Notes: generated from the sequence alone by a model not told the origin. Shown: positions 43,055 through 53,131, counted from the stretch's first letter. The stretch: 64,000 nt of DNA from Lacinutrix algicola (GCF_001418085.1 NZ_LIQH01000022.1:32315-96314); one strand, 5' to 3'. Translations and numbers: made by a program.

Positions 43055-45598
43055 ATGGCTAAGAATTTAGTAATAGTTGAGTCACCTGCGAAAGCGAAAA
43101 CAATAGAGAAATTCCTTGGAAAAGACTTCAAAGTAGAATCGAGTTATGGACACATTTCCGATTTGCCTTCCAAAGAATTAGGTGTAGATGTAGATGGTGA
43201 TTTTGACCCAAAATATGAAGTATCCTCAGATAAAAAAGCAGTTGTAAAAAAACTGAAAGATTTAGCAAAAAAAGCAGAAATGGTTTGGTTGGCTAGTGAT
43301 GAGGATCGAGAGGGTGAGGCTATTGCTTGGCACTTGGCTGAGTCTTTAGGTTTGGTTAAAGAGAAGACAAAACGTATTGTTTTTCATGAGATTACTAAAG
43401 CAGCAATACAAAAAGCAGTAGAAAATCCTAGACAAATAGATTACGATTTAGTAGATGCGCAACAAGCACGTCGTGTATTAGATAGAATTGTAGGTTACGA
43501 GTTGTCTCCAGTGTTATGGAGAAAGGTAAAAGGAGGTTTGTCTGCAGGACGTGTTCAATCGGTTTCAGTAAGATTGATTGTAGAGCGTGAAAAAGAAATT
43601 AATGAGTTTAAAGCTGAAGCATCTTATAGAATTGATGCCGAGTTTTCAAACGAAGAAGGACAGTCGTTTAAAGCAAAATTGCCAAAATCGATTAAAACAA
43701 AAGCAGAAGCTTTAAAATTCTTAGAGCAAAACGCAAATACAACGTTTAAGGTTTCAGATCTTGAGAAGAAACCAGCAAAAAAATCACCTTCTGCACCATT
43801 TACAACTTCAACGTTACAACAAGAAGCATCGCGTAAATTGTATTTTTCAGTAAGTAAAACCATGACTATGGCACAGCGTCTATACGAAGCAGGTTTAATT
43901 ACTTATATGAGAACAGATAGTGTAAACTTATCTAACGAAGCTAAACAAGGAGCAGCAAAAGAAATTATTGATGCTTACGGAAAAGAATACGCAAAAGAAC
44001 GTAATTATAAAGGAAAGTCTAAAGGAGCGCAAGAAGCTCACGAAGCAATTAGACCTACAAATTTTGCAGTACACACTGCCGGGTTAGATTACGACCAAAC
44101 AAGATTATACGAGTTAATTTGGAAACGTGCTATAGCATCGCAAATGAGCGAAGCAAAATTAGAACGTACCAATGTAAAAATAAATGCAGCTTCACATAAG
44201 CAAACGTTTACTGCAAATGGAGAGGTGATTACTTTCGATGGATTTTTAAAAGTCTATTTAGAAGGTACAGATGATGAGGATTTAGAGCAGCAAGAAGGAA
44301 TGTTACCAGCAATGAAAATTGGTGAAACATTGCTAAATAATAATATAACTGCTACTGAACGTTACACAAGAGCGCCTTATAGGTTTACAGAAGCATCACT
44401 TGTAAAGAAATTAGAAGAGCTTGGTATTGGTAGACCATCTACTTATGCACCAACAATTTCTACTATTCAAAATAGAAATTACGTTGAAAAAGGAACTGTT
44501 GAAGGTGTAGAACGTAATTACACACAATTGGTTCTTGAAAGTGGAAATGTAAAAGATAATTTACTTACAGAAAAAGTAGGTTCAGATAAAGGGAAGTTAG
44601 TACCAACAGATATTGGTATTATTGTAACTAATTTCTTAGTCAACCATTTTCAAAGTATACTAGATTACAGTTTTACCGCGAATGTGGAAGATCAGTTTGA
44701 TGATATTGCAGATGGTAAAGCAGATTGGAAAGATGTGATGAAAGCTTTTTATAAAGATTTTCATCCAAGAGTTATCGATGTACAAGAAAATGCAGAAAGA
44801 GAATCTGGAGAACGTATTTTAGGTGAAGATCCTAAAACTGGAAAGCGTGTAAGTGTGCGTTTAGGGAAATTTGGACCAATGGTGCAAATGGGAATGAGCG
44901 ACGATGAAGAAGGACCAACCTATGCAAGTTTAAGTCCAGATCAGCAATTAGGAAGTATCACTTTTGAAGAAGCTATGGATTTATTTCAGCTTCCTAAAAA
45001 TTTAGGAACTTTCGAAGATCTTGAAGTTGCTGTTAATAATGGTCGTTTTGGACCGTATGTAAAATTTGGAGAAGCTTACGTTTCGTTACCAAAAGGTACA
45101 GATCCATTAACAGTAGAATTGGATGATGCCATTGTATTAATAAAAGAGAAGCAAAAAGCAGATGCTCCTATATATACTTATAAGGATTTACCTGTGCAAA
45201 AAGGAAAAGGACGTTTTGGACCATTTATAAAGTGGAACAATATGTTTATTAATGTGAATAAAAAATACGATTGGGATAATTTATCTGATGATGATATTGT
45301 TGAATTAATTGAAGTTAAAATTCAAAAAGAAATCGACAAGGTTATTCATAATTGGGAAGATGAAGGTATTCGTGTAGAAAAAGCACGTTGGGGAAGGTTT
45401 AATATTTTACAAGGAAAGGTTAAAATTGAACTTCCTAAAACAACAGATGCACCAGCCTTGACATTAGAAGATGTAAAAGCTATTCTAGAAAAGAACGCGC
45501 CAAAGAAAAAAGCTGCTAAAAAGAAACCTGCTGCAAAGAAAAAAACAGCAGCAAAGAAGAAAACTACAGCTAAGAAAACGACTGCAAAAAAGAAATAA
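43055..45598 (+). CDS. topA: DNA topoisomerase I (TopA) with histone-H1-like tail
   Basis: The 847-residue type IA topoisomerase relaxes negative supercoils. The Toprim domain opens the protein (LVIVESPAKAKTIEKFLG, then SDEDREGEAIAWHLA), and the catalytic tyrosine is Y284 in LITYMRTDSVNLS. Instead of zinc-finger cysteines the C-terminal third carries three repeats of the RFGPYVKFG kind (KFGPMVQMG, GRFGPYVKFG, GRFGPFIKW). The last 30 residues are almost only Lys, Ala, Pro and Thr (KKKAAKKKPAAKKK ...), like histone H1 tails. The arginase-like gene follows 3 bases later. Confidence 0.96.
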   Translation: MAKNLVIVESPAKAKTIEKFLGKDFKVESSYGHISDLPSKELGVDVDGDFDPKYEVSSDKKAVVKKLKDLAKKAEMVWLASDEDREGEAIAWHLAESLGLVKEKTKRIVFHEITKAAIQKAVENPRQIDYDLVDAQQARRVLDRIVGYELSPVLWRKVKGGLSAGRVQSVSVRLIVEREKEINEFKAEASYRIDAEFSNEEGQSFKAKLPKSIKTKAEALKFLEQNANTTFKVSDLEKKPAKKSPSAPFTTSTLQQEASRKLYFSVSKTMTMAQRLYEAGLITYMRTDSVNLSNEAKQGAAKEIIDAYGKEYAKERNYKGKSKGAQEAHEAIRPTNFAVHTAGLDYDQTRLYELIWKRAIASQMSEAKLERTNVKINAASHKQTFTANGEVITFDGFLKVYLEGTDDEDLEQQEGMLPAMKIGETLLNNNITATERYTRAPYRFTEASLVKKLEELGIGRPSTYAPTISTIQNRNYVEKGTVEGVERNYTQLVLESGNVKDNLLTEKVGSDKGKLVPTDIGIIVTNFLVNHFQSILDYSFTANVEDQFDDIADGKADWKDVMKAFYKDFHPRVIDVQENAERESGERILGEDPKTGKRVSVRLGKFGPMVQMGMSDDEEGPTYASLSPDQQLGSITFEEAMDLFQLPKNLGTFEDLEVAVNNGRFGPYVKFGEAYVSLPKGTDPLTVELDDAIVLIKEKQKADAPIYTYKDLPVQKGKGRFGPFIKWNNMFINVNKKYDWDNLSDDDIVELIEVKIQKEIDKVIHNWEDEGIRVEKARWGRFNILQGKVKIELPKTTDAPALTLEDVKAILEKNAPKKKAAKKKPAAKKKTAAKKKTTAKKTTAKKK

Positions 45599-45601
45599 TA
45601 T

Positions 45602-46768
45602 ATGAACTTTAATTTTTTGTCGCCAGTTTCAGATGCCGTTTTAGCACATAACGAGTTGTTATCAATGCAGGCGTTAGGACGAAAATTGAAAATTCATTCT
45701 GAGCAGCAAGGAATACCCGATTTAAAAGGTGTTTCAATTGCGATTGTAGGTGTTTTAGAAAATAGAAACGATACTAATTATATAGGTGAAGAATTTCAGC
45801 TTAATGAAATAAGGAAGTCTTTTTACGCGTTATTTCCGGGGATTTGGGATACTACTATTGCCGATTTGGGAGATATTAATAGAGGTGAATCTGTAGAAGA
45901 TACCTATTTCGCTCTAAAAACGACTGTCTCTATTTTAATTCAGAAAAAAATTATTCCTGTTATATTGGGAGGTAGTCAAGATTTAACTTATCCTATTTAT
46001 CGAGCTTACGATAACTTAATGCCAATGGTAAACATCGTGAATGTAGATTCGCGTTTCGACCTTGGCGATTCTGCTAAACCTATTAAAAATGATAGCTTTA
46101 TTGGTAAAATAATACTAGATGAACCTTATAATTTATTTAATTATGCTGCTTTAGGCTATCAAACCTATTTTAATTCTCAAGAAGAAATAGATTTAATGGA
46201 ACGCTTGTATTTTGAAGCGTATCGTCTTGGAGAGGTGTCTAATGATATTACACTCGCGGAACCAGTTATGCGAGATGCAAATGTAGTAAGTATAGATTTA
46301 GGAGCTGTAAAGGCTTCTGAGGTGAGTTTAAAACAAAGGTTGTCTCCAAACGGTTTAGATGGAAAAGAAATTTGTGCCATCGCACGCTATGCAGGAATAA
46401 GCAATAAAGTGTCTGCATTTGGTATATTCGAGTATAAACCTTCTTATGATGATGAAGTTACAGCAATGTTAATTTCTCAAATGATATGGTATTTTATCGA
46501 AGGTGTAAACTGTCGAGTAAAAGATGACGACTTTTTAGATGATAATAATCATCAAAAATTCACTACTTTAGCTGACGCTGAAGAATTGGTGTTTTATAAA
46601 AGTACCAAAACTGGAAGATGGTGGGTAGAAATTCCTTTTTTAGCAAATGTTAATAATAAATTAAAAAAGCATACGTTATTACCTTGCACGCACAAAGATT
46701 ATTTAGATGCATGCAATGGTAAGCTGCCTGATAGGTGGTATAAGGCGTATCAAAAGAATAACGTGTAA
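45602..46768 (+). CDS. Arginase-family (formimidoylglutamase-like) protein with degenerate metal site
   Basis: The 388-residue protein has the overall ureohydrolase order of motifs but not the metal ligands. Where arginases have GGxH it has GGSQ (Q126); DAHxD is DSRFD (D149, R151, D153); SxDxD is SIDLG (D232, G234). Thus two histidines and one aspartate of the six manganese ligands are replaced, and catalytic hydrolysis is doubtful. It starts 3 bases after topA and lies before gldK, a neighbourhood that is stable in flavobacteria, so a non-enzymatic role linked to envelope or gliding functions is possible. Automatic annotation as formimidoylglutamase is probably misleading. Confidence 0.8.
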   Translation: MNFNFLSPVSDAVLAHNELLSMQALGRKLKIHSEQQGIPDLKGVSIAIVGVLENRNDTNYIGEEFQLNEIRKSFYALFPGIWDTTIADLGDINRGESVEDTYFALKTTVSILIQKKIIPVILGGSQDLTYPIYRAYDNLMPMVNIVNVDSRFDLGDSAKPIKNDSFIGKIILDEPYNLFNYAALGYQTYFNSQEEIDLMERLYFEAYRLGEVSNDITLAEPVMRDANVVSIDLGAVKASEVSLKQRLSPNGLDGKEICAIARYAGISNKVSAFGIFEYKPSYDDEVTAMLISQMIWYFIEGVNCRVKDDDFLDDNNHQKFTTLADAEELVFYKSTKTGRWWVEIPFLANVNNKLKKHTLLPCTHKDYLDACNGKLPDRWYKAYQKNNV

Positions 46769-46855
46769 CTATTGGAAATCATTCAATTTAAATTGTTCAC
46801 AAATCGTTTAAAAGTAATTTTAACACGATAAGGTGCCTTTTTTTTCCTTTAAAAG

Positions 46856-46886
46856 TTGTTTTTTAAGAAATATATAAATATGTTTA
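46856..46886 (+). promoter_or_regulatory. Promoter of gldKLMN
   Basis: TTG at 46856-46858 and TATGTTTA at 46879-46886, 20 bases apart, resemble the -33 and -7 boxes, about 44 bases before the gldK ATG. Confidence 0.5.
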
Positions 46887-46929
46887 CGCTCTTAAAAATT
46901 AGGAGTATATAATTAACCTCGAGTTTATA

Positions 46930-48297
46930 ATGAATATGAAGAAGTTTTTATTAATAACAGTAGTCTTAACGCTTTTAGCCAGTTGTGGTTCTAGTGATAA
47001 AGGTCAATTAGTTGGTGTTAAAGGGAAAAAGTGGCATCCAGAGAAGCCTTATGGTATGACTTTGGTTCCCGGTGGAGCCTTTATAATGGGTAAAGCTGGA
47101 GATGATTTGGCTGGTATTCAAGATGCACCTTCAAAAACGGTAACAGTTAGAGCCTTTTACATGGATGAAACAGAAATCACAAATAGTGAGTATCGTGAGT
47201 TCGTGGAATGGGTAAGAGATTCTACTATAAGAACTAAGTTGGCTATTTTAGCAGACGAAATAGGAGAAGTTCCTGGTAATGGTGGTGTTGGTGAATTTGC
47301 ATTTAAAGATGCAGATCCAGATAATATGACACCTTACGAGCAATATATGTTAGATAACTATAGCGGTCTTGGAGAAACAGGATTTGAGGGAAGAAAATTA
47401 AATCGCGATGTAGAGTTATTTTTCGATACTGCAGAATATCCAGATGAATATTACGTAGAAGTTATGGATACTATGTATTTACCAATAGAGGAGTCTTATA
47501 ACGGACAACGTACTTGGGATGTAACTAAATTTAAGTTCCAATATTCTTATATGGATATTGAGAAAGCTGCAAAAAACAAAAACTTACGACGTAAAGATGT
47601 AATTATAAAAGAGGAAATAGAAATATATCCGGATACCACTGCTTGGATTAGAGATTTTGCTTATTCTTATAACGAGCCAATGCATAATGATTATTTCTGG
47701 CATGATGCTTATGGAGATTACCCAGTAGTTGGTGTGTCTTGGAAACAAGCTAAAGCTTTTTGTCAATGGAGAACATTAAAGCACAACTCTTACAGAAAAG
47801 AAAAGAAAAGACATTATGTAAATTCTTACCGTTTACCTTCTGAAGCAGAATGGGAATATGCGGCGAGAGGTGGCTTACAAGCAGCAGATTTTCCTTGGGG
47901 AGGACCATATACTAAAAACGACAGAGGTTGTTTTATGGCTAACTTTAAACCATTACGTGGAGACTATGCAGCAGATCAAGCATTATATACTGTAGAAGCA
48001 GATACCTTCGATCCTAACGATTTTAACTTATATAATATGGCTGGAAACGTATCAGAATGGGTAAACGCATCTTACGATCCAGGTTCTTACGAGCTTATGT
48101 CAACAATTAATCCAAGTGTGAACCAAGCTAGTAATCAACGTAAAGTTGTTAGAGGTGGATCATGGAAAGATGTTGCATACTTCTTACAAGTAAGTTCAAG
48201 AGATTATGAATATGCAGATTCTGCAAGAAGTTATATTGGCTTTAGAACAGTTCAAGATTACATGGGAACTGAAGTTACTGCTAATGCAAGAAGGTAA
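46930..48297 (+). CDS. gldK: Gliding motility / T9SS lipoprotein GldK
   Basis: GldK forms, with GldN, the outer-membrane-associated periplasmic ring of the type IX secretion system. The 455-residue protein has a lipoprotein signal (LTLLASC, Cys19) and an FGE-sulfatase (formylglycine-generating-enzyme-like) fold: MTLVPGGAFIMGKAGDD, FYMDETEITNSEYREFVEWV, YRLPSEAEWEYAARGG, NVSEWVNASYDPGS and VVRGGSWKDVAYF. It begins the gldKLMN operon. Confidence 0.96.
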   Translation: MNMKKFLLITVVLTLLASCGSSDKGQLVGVKGKKWHPEKPYGMTLVPGGAFIMGKAGDDLAGIQDAPSKTVTVRAFYMDETEITNSEYREFVEWVRDSTIRTKLAILADEIGEVPGNGGVGEFAFKDADPDNMTPYEQYMLDNYSGLGETGFEGRKLNRDVELFFDTAEYPDEYYVEVMDTMYLPIEESYNGQRTWDVTKFKFQYSYMDIEKAAKNKNLRRKDVIIKEEIEIYPDTTAWIRDFAYSYNEPMHNDYFWHDAYGDYPVVGVSWKQAKAFCQWRTLKHNSYRKEKKRHYVNSYRLPSEAEWEYAARGGLQAADFPWGGPYTKNDRGCFMANFKPLRGDYAADQALYTVEADTFDPNDFNLYNMAGNVSEWVNASYDPGSYELMSTINPSVNQASNQRKVVRGGSWKDVAYFLQVSSRDYEYADSARSYIGFRTVQDYMGTEVTANARR

Positions 48298-48355
48298 TTA
48301 AACTCTACTAAAAATAATTATAAATTAACAACTAAAAACTAAAAACTTAGAAATT

Positions 48356-48994
48356 ATGGCACAAAAAGGTAAAATCACAGTAACTAATATGGTCTACGGA
48401 CTTGGAGCAGCATTAGTAATCGTTGGAGCTTTATTCAAAATCCAACACTGGCCTTGGGCTTCTGAAATATTAACAATTGGAATGATTGTAGAAGCACTAG
48501 TATTTACATATTCTGCATTCGAAAGACAATCTTCAGATTTAGATTGGTCTCTTGTATACCCAGAATTAGCAGGAGGAATGACTACAACTAAAAAAGCACT
48601 TAAAAAAGAAGAGCCTAAAGATGCAGAAGGATTATTATCTAAAAAATTAGACAACTTATTAAAAGATGCTAAAATTGATGGTGAATTAATGGCTAGCTTA
48701 GGTAACAGTATCAAAAACTTTGAAGGTGCTGCTAAAGGAATCTCTCCAACAGTAGATGCAATGGCTGCACAAAAGAAGTATGGAGAAGAAATGTCTCTTG
48801 CTGCTGCACAAATGGAATCTTTAAATAGTTTATATAAAGTACAAATGGAATCTGCAAGTCGTCAAGCAACGATTAACGAAGAGTCTGTAGAAAATGCAAA
48901 CAAATTAAAAGAGCAAATGCAATCTTTAGCATCTAACTTATCTTCTTTAAACGGAGTATATGGTGGAATGTTAACTGCAATGAATAAAAACTAA
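48356..48994 (+). CDS. gldL: T9SS inner-membrane motor protein GldL
   Basis: GldL and GldM form the proton-driven rotary motor of the T9SS. The 212-residue protein has two transmembrane helices (about 12-33 and 37-55) with buried or near-membrane charged residues K28, H31, E46 and E56 of the kind implicated in proton flow, and a cytoplasmic coiled-coil tail (about 100-205, SRQATINEESVENANKLKEQ). It lies 58 bases after gldK. Confidence 0.96.
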   Translation: MAQKGKITVTNMVYGLGAALVIVGALFKIQHWPWASEILTIGMIVEALVFTYSAFERQSSDLDWSLVYPELAGGMTTTKKALKKEEPKDAEGLLSKKLDNLLKDAKIDGELMASLGNSIKNFEGAAKGISPTVDAMAAQKKYGEEMSLAAAQMESLNSLYKVQMESASRQATINEESVENANKLKEQMQSLASNLSSLNGVYGGMLTAMNKN

Positions 48995-49041
48995 TTAGTA
49001 ATTAGTATAACTAATATTAATAAATTAAAAACTAATTAGAC

Positions 49042-50604
49042 ATGGCAGGAGGAAAAGCATCATCAAGGCAAAAAATGATTAACTTGATGTATTTAGTATT
49101 TATCGCGATGATGGCGATGAATATGTCAAAAGAAGTATTATCAGCATTTGGATTAATGGAAGCTAAGTTTTCTACTTCAAATAATGATACTTCAGAAAGA
49201 AATGCTGCATTATTAGCAGATTTAGAGAAAAAAGGTGAAGAGAAGCCGGAAGAGTTTCAAGTACCTGCTACTAAAGCTAAACAAATAAGTATTGCTTCTC
49301 AGAAGTTCTATGATTATTTAGAGACTTTAAAGAACGACTTAATTAAAAAGGGAGAGTATAAAATCGATCCTGAGACTGGTAAGTTACCTTTCGAGGCGAT
49401 GGATAAGACTGATATCTTAGATGAAATGTGGTTTACAGGAGACCGTTTATCTAAGCCAGGTGAAGCAGTAATGGGTAAAATTGCAGCTTATAAATCGGAA
49501 GTTAGCGATATCTTAGGAAAAGATGTTAAAGCAAGTAAAGCTTTAAAAAGTTTTCAAGATTTATTTGATACTTCAAAACTAAAAAACAAGGATGGTAAAC
49601 AAATCGATTGGTTAGATTACCACTTTAAAGGTTTCCCAGCAATTGCATCTTTTACAAAATTAACTGCAATTCAAAATGATGTTAAAGTAACTGAAGCTAA
49701 CTTAATGAATTACTATTTAGGTAATGTATTAACAGATGCGGTTTCTCTTAACAAGTATCAAGCAATTATTTTAGCTGATAAGTCTGCATTTTTCGCAGGT
49801 GAAAAGTTTCAAGGTAAAGTAGTAATTGGAAAATACGCAAAAGTTGCTCCAACAAAATTAAACGTTCAAGGAAAAGAGATTGATTTATCTAAAGCAATCG
49901 ATTCTACTGGAGCTGCAACATTAGATTTTAATGTTGGTAATGTAGGTGAGCATGATATTAAAGGTAAATTTACTTTCTTAGAAGACGGTAAGCCTTTAGA
50001 AATTGATATTAAAGGAAACTACGTTGTAGTGCCTAGACCAAATTCTGCTACTATTTCTGCAGATAAAATGAATGTAGTTTATCGTGGTGTATCTAACCCA
50101 ATGACTATTTCTTTTGCTGGTGTTCCAGATAATAAAGTATCTGCTTCAGGTTCTGGTTTATCTAAAGCTGGTAAAGCTGGTAAATATAACATGGTGCCAT
50201 CTTCTGGTAAAGAAGTAACTATTAATGTAAGTGCAACTTTAGATGATGGATCAAAAGCATCTGATAAAGCAGTATTTAGAATCAAAGATATTCCAAAACC
50301 AACAGGTCAAATGGCTGGTAAAGAGTCTGGTAGACTTCCAAGAGCTAATGTTGCTGCTGGTACAGTTAAAGCAGTATTATTAGATTTCGATTTCGATTTA
50401 CCATTAACAGTTACTGGATTTAAAGTAAAAGTACCAGGACAACCAAGTATTACTGTAAGCGGTAACAAAATGAATGGTCAAGCTAAAGCAGCGATCAATA
50501 AAGCAAGAAGAGGTGATGCAATTCAGATTTTTGAAATTAAATCAAGATCTACAGGTCCAAAAATGAAGCCAGCATCTCCAATAGTTATAGAGTTATCTAA
50601 CTAA
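49042..50604 (+). CDS. gldM: T9SS motor/stalk protein GldM
   Basis: The 520-residue protein has one N-terminal transmembrane helix (INLMYLVFIAMMAMNMSKEV, residues about 13-35) that packs with GldL in the inner membrane, then four periplasmic domains reaching to the GldKN ring. The SRQKMINLMYLVFIAMMA start and the C-terminal Ig-like region (PTGQMAGKESGRLPRANVAA) are characteristic. Gap to gldL is 47 bases. Confidence 0.96.
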   Translation: MAGGKASSRQKMINLMYLVFIAMMAMNMSKEVLSAFGLMEAKFSTSNNDTSERNAALLADLEKKGEEKPEEFQVPATKAKQISIASQKFYDYLETLKNDLIKKGEYKIDPETGKLPFEAMDKTDILDEMWFTGDRLSKPGEAVMGKIAAYKSEVSDILGKDVKASKALKSFQDLFDTSKLKNKDGKQIDWLDYHFKGFPAIASFTKLTAIQNDVKVTEANLMNYYLGNVLTDAVSLNKYQAIILADKSAFFAGEKFQGKVVIGKYAKVAPTKLNVQGKEIDLSKAIDSTGAATLDFNVGNVGEHDIKGKFTFLEDGKPLEIDIKGNYVVVPRPNSATISADKMNVVYRGVSNPMTISFAGVPDNKVSASGSGLSKAGKAGKYNMVPSSGKEVTINVSATLDDGSKASDKAVFRIKDIPKPTGQMAGKESGRLPRANVAAGTVKAVLLDFDFDLPLTVTGFKVKVPGQPSITVSGNKMNGQAKAAINKARRGDAIQIFEIKSRSTGPKMKPASPIVIELSN

Positions 50605-50646
50605 AAATAACTTTATAAGTAAATTAATAAAAAAAAGAAGAAACAA

Positions 50647-51546
50647 ATGAATTATAAATCTTTATTAGCAGTCGTATGTGGAGTACTTATCTCTTCTAGC
50701 GCATTTGCTCAAGCTAACATTTTAAACGCTAAATCTCCTGAAGAGATAGGTGTGAGAACTGAAGAACAAAAAGCTTTAGACAACGATAAACCATTAGAAT
50801 ATGGTTATGTTGATGATAGAGATATTATGTTCGCTAAAATGACTTGGGAAAAAGTAGTATTAGACGAGCGTGTTAACTTCCCATTATACTATCCTGTGGA
50901 TACTAATAATATTGGAAGTAACAGACGTTCTCTTTACGATGTTTTAACAAAGGCTATTGCTGAAGGTAAAATAGAAAATGTATACAACGATTCTTATTTT
51001 AGTGCTAAGCGTACAGCAAAAGAAATGATAGACATAACTACTAAGATAGATACTCTAGATTACGGTTATGATCAATTTAATGCTGAAGGTCGTGTTGATC
51101 CAGAATACATTACCAAAACAGAGATTTCTTCTTATCATGTAAGTGCTTACCTTATTAAAGGATTATGGTATTTCGATAAGCGTCAAGGTGAATTAAAATA
51201 TCGTTTATTAGGACTTGCACCTGCAGCTCCAGATGTAAACTTTTTAGATTCTGATGATGCAGCGAATAGCGAGCCTAATCCATTATTTTGGGTATTCTTT
51301 CCAGATGCTAGAGAAGTATTGCATGAAGCAAAATCTTTCAACGCTAAAAACAGTGCTATACCATTTTCTTTCGATCACATATTAAACGCACGTCGTTTCA
51401 ATGGTGTAATTACAAGAGAAGAAAATGTATTTGGTGACCGTAAAGTTGAAGATTATGTTGCTGAAAATGCATTAATGCAACTTTTAGAATCTGAAAGGAT
51501 TAAAGAAAAAATAAGAAACTTCGAATTAGATATGTGGTCATACTAA
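50647..51546 (+). CDS. gldN: T9SS periplasmic ring protein GldN
   Basis: The 299-residue periplasmic protein has a signal peptide cut after SSAFAQ (about residue 23). DRDIMFAKMTWEKVVLDERVNFP, YHVSAYLIKGLWYFDKRQGELKYR and NPLFWVFFPDAREVL are strongly conserved GldN blocks (short parts quoted as landmarks: MTWEKVVLDERVN, WYFDKRQGELKYR). With GldK it builds the ring next to the translocon. Last gene of the operon, followed by a terminator. Confidence 0.96.
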   Translation: MNYKSLLAVVCGVLISSSAFAQANILNAKSPEEIGVRTEEQKALDNDKPLEYGYVDDRDIMFAKMTWEKVVLDERVNFPLYYPVDTNNIGSNRRSLYDVLTKAIAEGKIENVYNDSYFSAKRTAKEMIDITTKIDTLDYGYDQFNAEGRVDPEYITKTEISSYHVSAYLIKGLWYFDKRQGELKYRLLGLAPAAPDVNFLDSDDAANSEPNPLFWVFFPDAREVLHEAKSFNAKNSAIPFSFDHILNARRFNGVITREENVFGDRKVEDYVAENALMQLLESERIKEKIRNFELDMWSY

Positions 51547-51568
51547 TTAGAAATACTTAATATATTTT

Positions 51569-51603
51569 AAAACGCTCACTTTTATTAGTGAGCGTTTTTT
51601 TTT
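51569..51603 (+). terminator. Terminator of gldKLMN
   Basis: AAAACGCTCACT and AGTGAGCGTTTT form a 12-bp stem with a six-base loop and a nine-T run. Confidence 0.9.
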
Positions 51604-51688
51604 GTTAAAGACTCTAATCGTTTTTTATCGAAAATTAAATAAAGTTATTTTTCAAAAATAAAAGACAGATTAATTTTACCTTTACATA

Positions 51689-52732
51689 ATGAAAGTAGAT
51701 TATATAATAGTAGGTTGTGGATTGGCAGGTATTGCTTTTTGTGAGCAGTTATTGGAAAACAATAAAACATTTATAGTATTAGATAATAATTCGCAACAAT
51801 CGTCTACAGTTGCTGGCGGACTTTATAATCCAGTTACTTTAAAACGGTTTACACCTGTTTGGCAAAGCAAAGAACAATTAGCTTTAGCTCTACCAATGTA
51901 CACTAAAATTGAAAAAAGATTAAGCGTTATATTAGACTACAAGGTTCCTGTTAGAAAACGTTTCACTTCTTTAGAAGAGCAAAACAATTGGTTTGCAAGA
52001 TCTGATCGAGAAGGACTTTCAGATTACATGTCTTTAAATATTTATAAAAACACTAATCAGTTTATTAATTCTGAATTTGGATTTGGTGAAGTGTTAGAAA
52101 CTGGTAGAATAGATACTAAATTATTAATTTCAGAATATAAAAAAGATTTAAAATCTAAACAGTTACTAATTGAAGAAGCTATTGACTATGATTTAATTCA
52201 ATTTAAAGAAGATGCTTTAGTTTATAAAGACATTTCAGCAAGACAAATTGTTTTTGCAGAAGGTTACGGTATTAAAAATAATCCTTTTTTTAATGCACTA
52301 CCGTTAGAAGGAAGTAAAGGTGAATTGGTAACTATTAAAGCTCCTAATTTAAAATTAGATTATGTTTTAAAATCTAGTGTGTTTATAATTCCGTTAGGTA
52401 ATGATATTTATCGTATAGGTTCCACTTACGAGCGTACTGATAAAACTAATAACATTAGTGAAAAAGCAAAAGAAGAACTTTTAAACAAGTTAAAAACGTT
52501 AATTACGTGTGAATTTGAAGTTATTGATCAAGTTGCAGGAATTAGACCAACAGTTAAAGATAGAAGACCTTTAGTTGGTAGGCATCCAGAACACAAAAAT
52601 ATGGCTATATTAAACGGTTTAGGAACAAGAGGAGTAATGATTGGACCTTATGTTGCAAAACAACTTTTCAATCATATAGAAAGCAATTCAGCTTTAGATA
52701 ATGAGATAGACATTACTCGATTTAATGTTTAG
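51689..52732 (+). CDS. FAD-dependent oxidoreductase (D-amino-acid-oxidase/glycine-oxidase type)
   Basis: A 347-residue DAO-family flavoprotein: FAD-binding VDYIIVGCGLAGIAFCEQLL at the start, STVAGGLYNPVTLKRF near residue 40, and the C-terminal VAGIRPTVKDRRPLVGRHPE and NGLGTRGVMIGPYVA motifs. The substrate is not evident; related proteins act on amino acids or the C5-side chain of modified tRNA bases (MnmC-type). It converges with the DUF983 gene, 6 bases apart. Confidence 0.82.
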   Translation: MKVDYIIVGCGLAGIAFCEQLLENNKTFIVLDNNSQQSSTVAGGLYNPVTLKRFTPVWQSKEQLALALPMYTKIEKRLSVILDYKVPVRKRFTSLEEQNNWFARSDREGLSDYMSLNIYKNTNQFINSEFGFGEVLETGRIDTKLLISEYKKDLKSKQLLIEEAIDYDLIQFKEDALVYKDISARQIVFAEGYGIKNNPFFNALPLEGSKGELVTIKAPNLKLDYVLKSSVFIIPLGNDIYRIGSTYERTDKTNNISEKAKEELLNKLKTLITCEFEVIDQVAGIRPTVKDRRPLVGRHPEHKNMAILNGLGTRGVMIGPYVAKQLFNHIESNSALDNEIDITRFNV

Positions 52733-52738
52733 TAGATT

Positions 52739-53131
52739 TTAACTATTTTTCTTTTTAGCTAAAGACTTATCGTAATTCATAAAAATATTAATCCATATAT
52801 TTCTAGATAGTCTAATAATAACGGGATAGAATACTACTAATGAAACTACAATAGCTATCATTGCGGTATTAAGAGAACTGCTTAAAAATAAATAGCTAAT
52901 CACAAAGGCAGCTACAGCAAAAGCAATACCAACACCATAACTTACATACATAGAGCCATAAAAAAACGAAGGCTCCATTTTGTATTTAGTACCACAATTA
53001 CTACAATTATCATGCATGCTAAAAATTTCTGTAAGCGCATACGGGTTTTTGTTTTTGTACATAGATTCTTCATGGCACTTTGGGCAAACACCTGTAAATA
53101 TTCCGTAGAGTTTAGATCCTTTATTAAACAT
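52739..53131 (-). CDS. DUF983 membrane protein
   Basis: A 130-residue protein. A zinc-ribbon-like N-terminus (GVCPKCHEESMY and DNCSNCGTKY, four CxxC-type cysteines in two pairs) is followed by two transmembrane segments (about 58-80 and 82-102) and a charged end. The DUF983 family is widespread without known function. It diverges from the ABC-F gene, with 86 bases between them. Confidence 0.85.
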   Translation of the reverse strand: MFNKGSKLYGIFTGVCPKCHEESMYKNKNPYALTEIFSMHDNCSNCGTKYKMEPSFFYGSMYVSYGVGIAFAVAAFVISYLFLSSSLNTAMIAIVVSLVVFYPVIIRLSRNIWINIFMNYDKSLAKKKNS

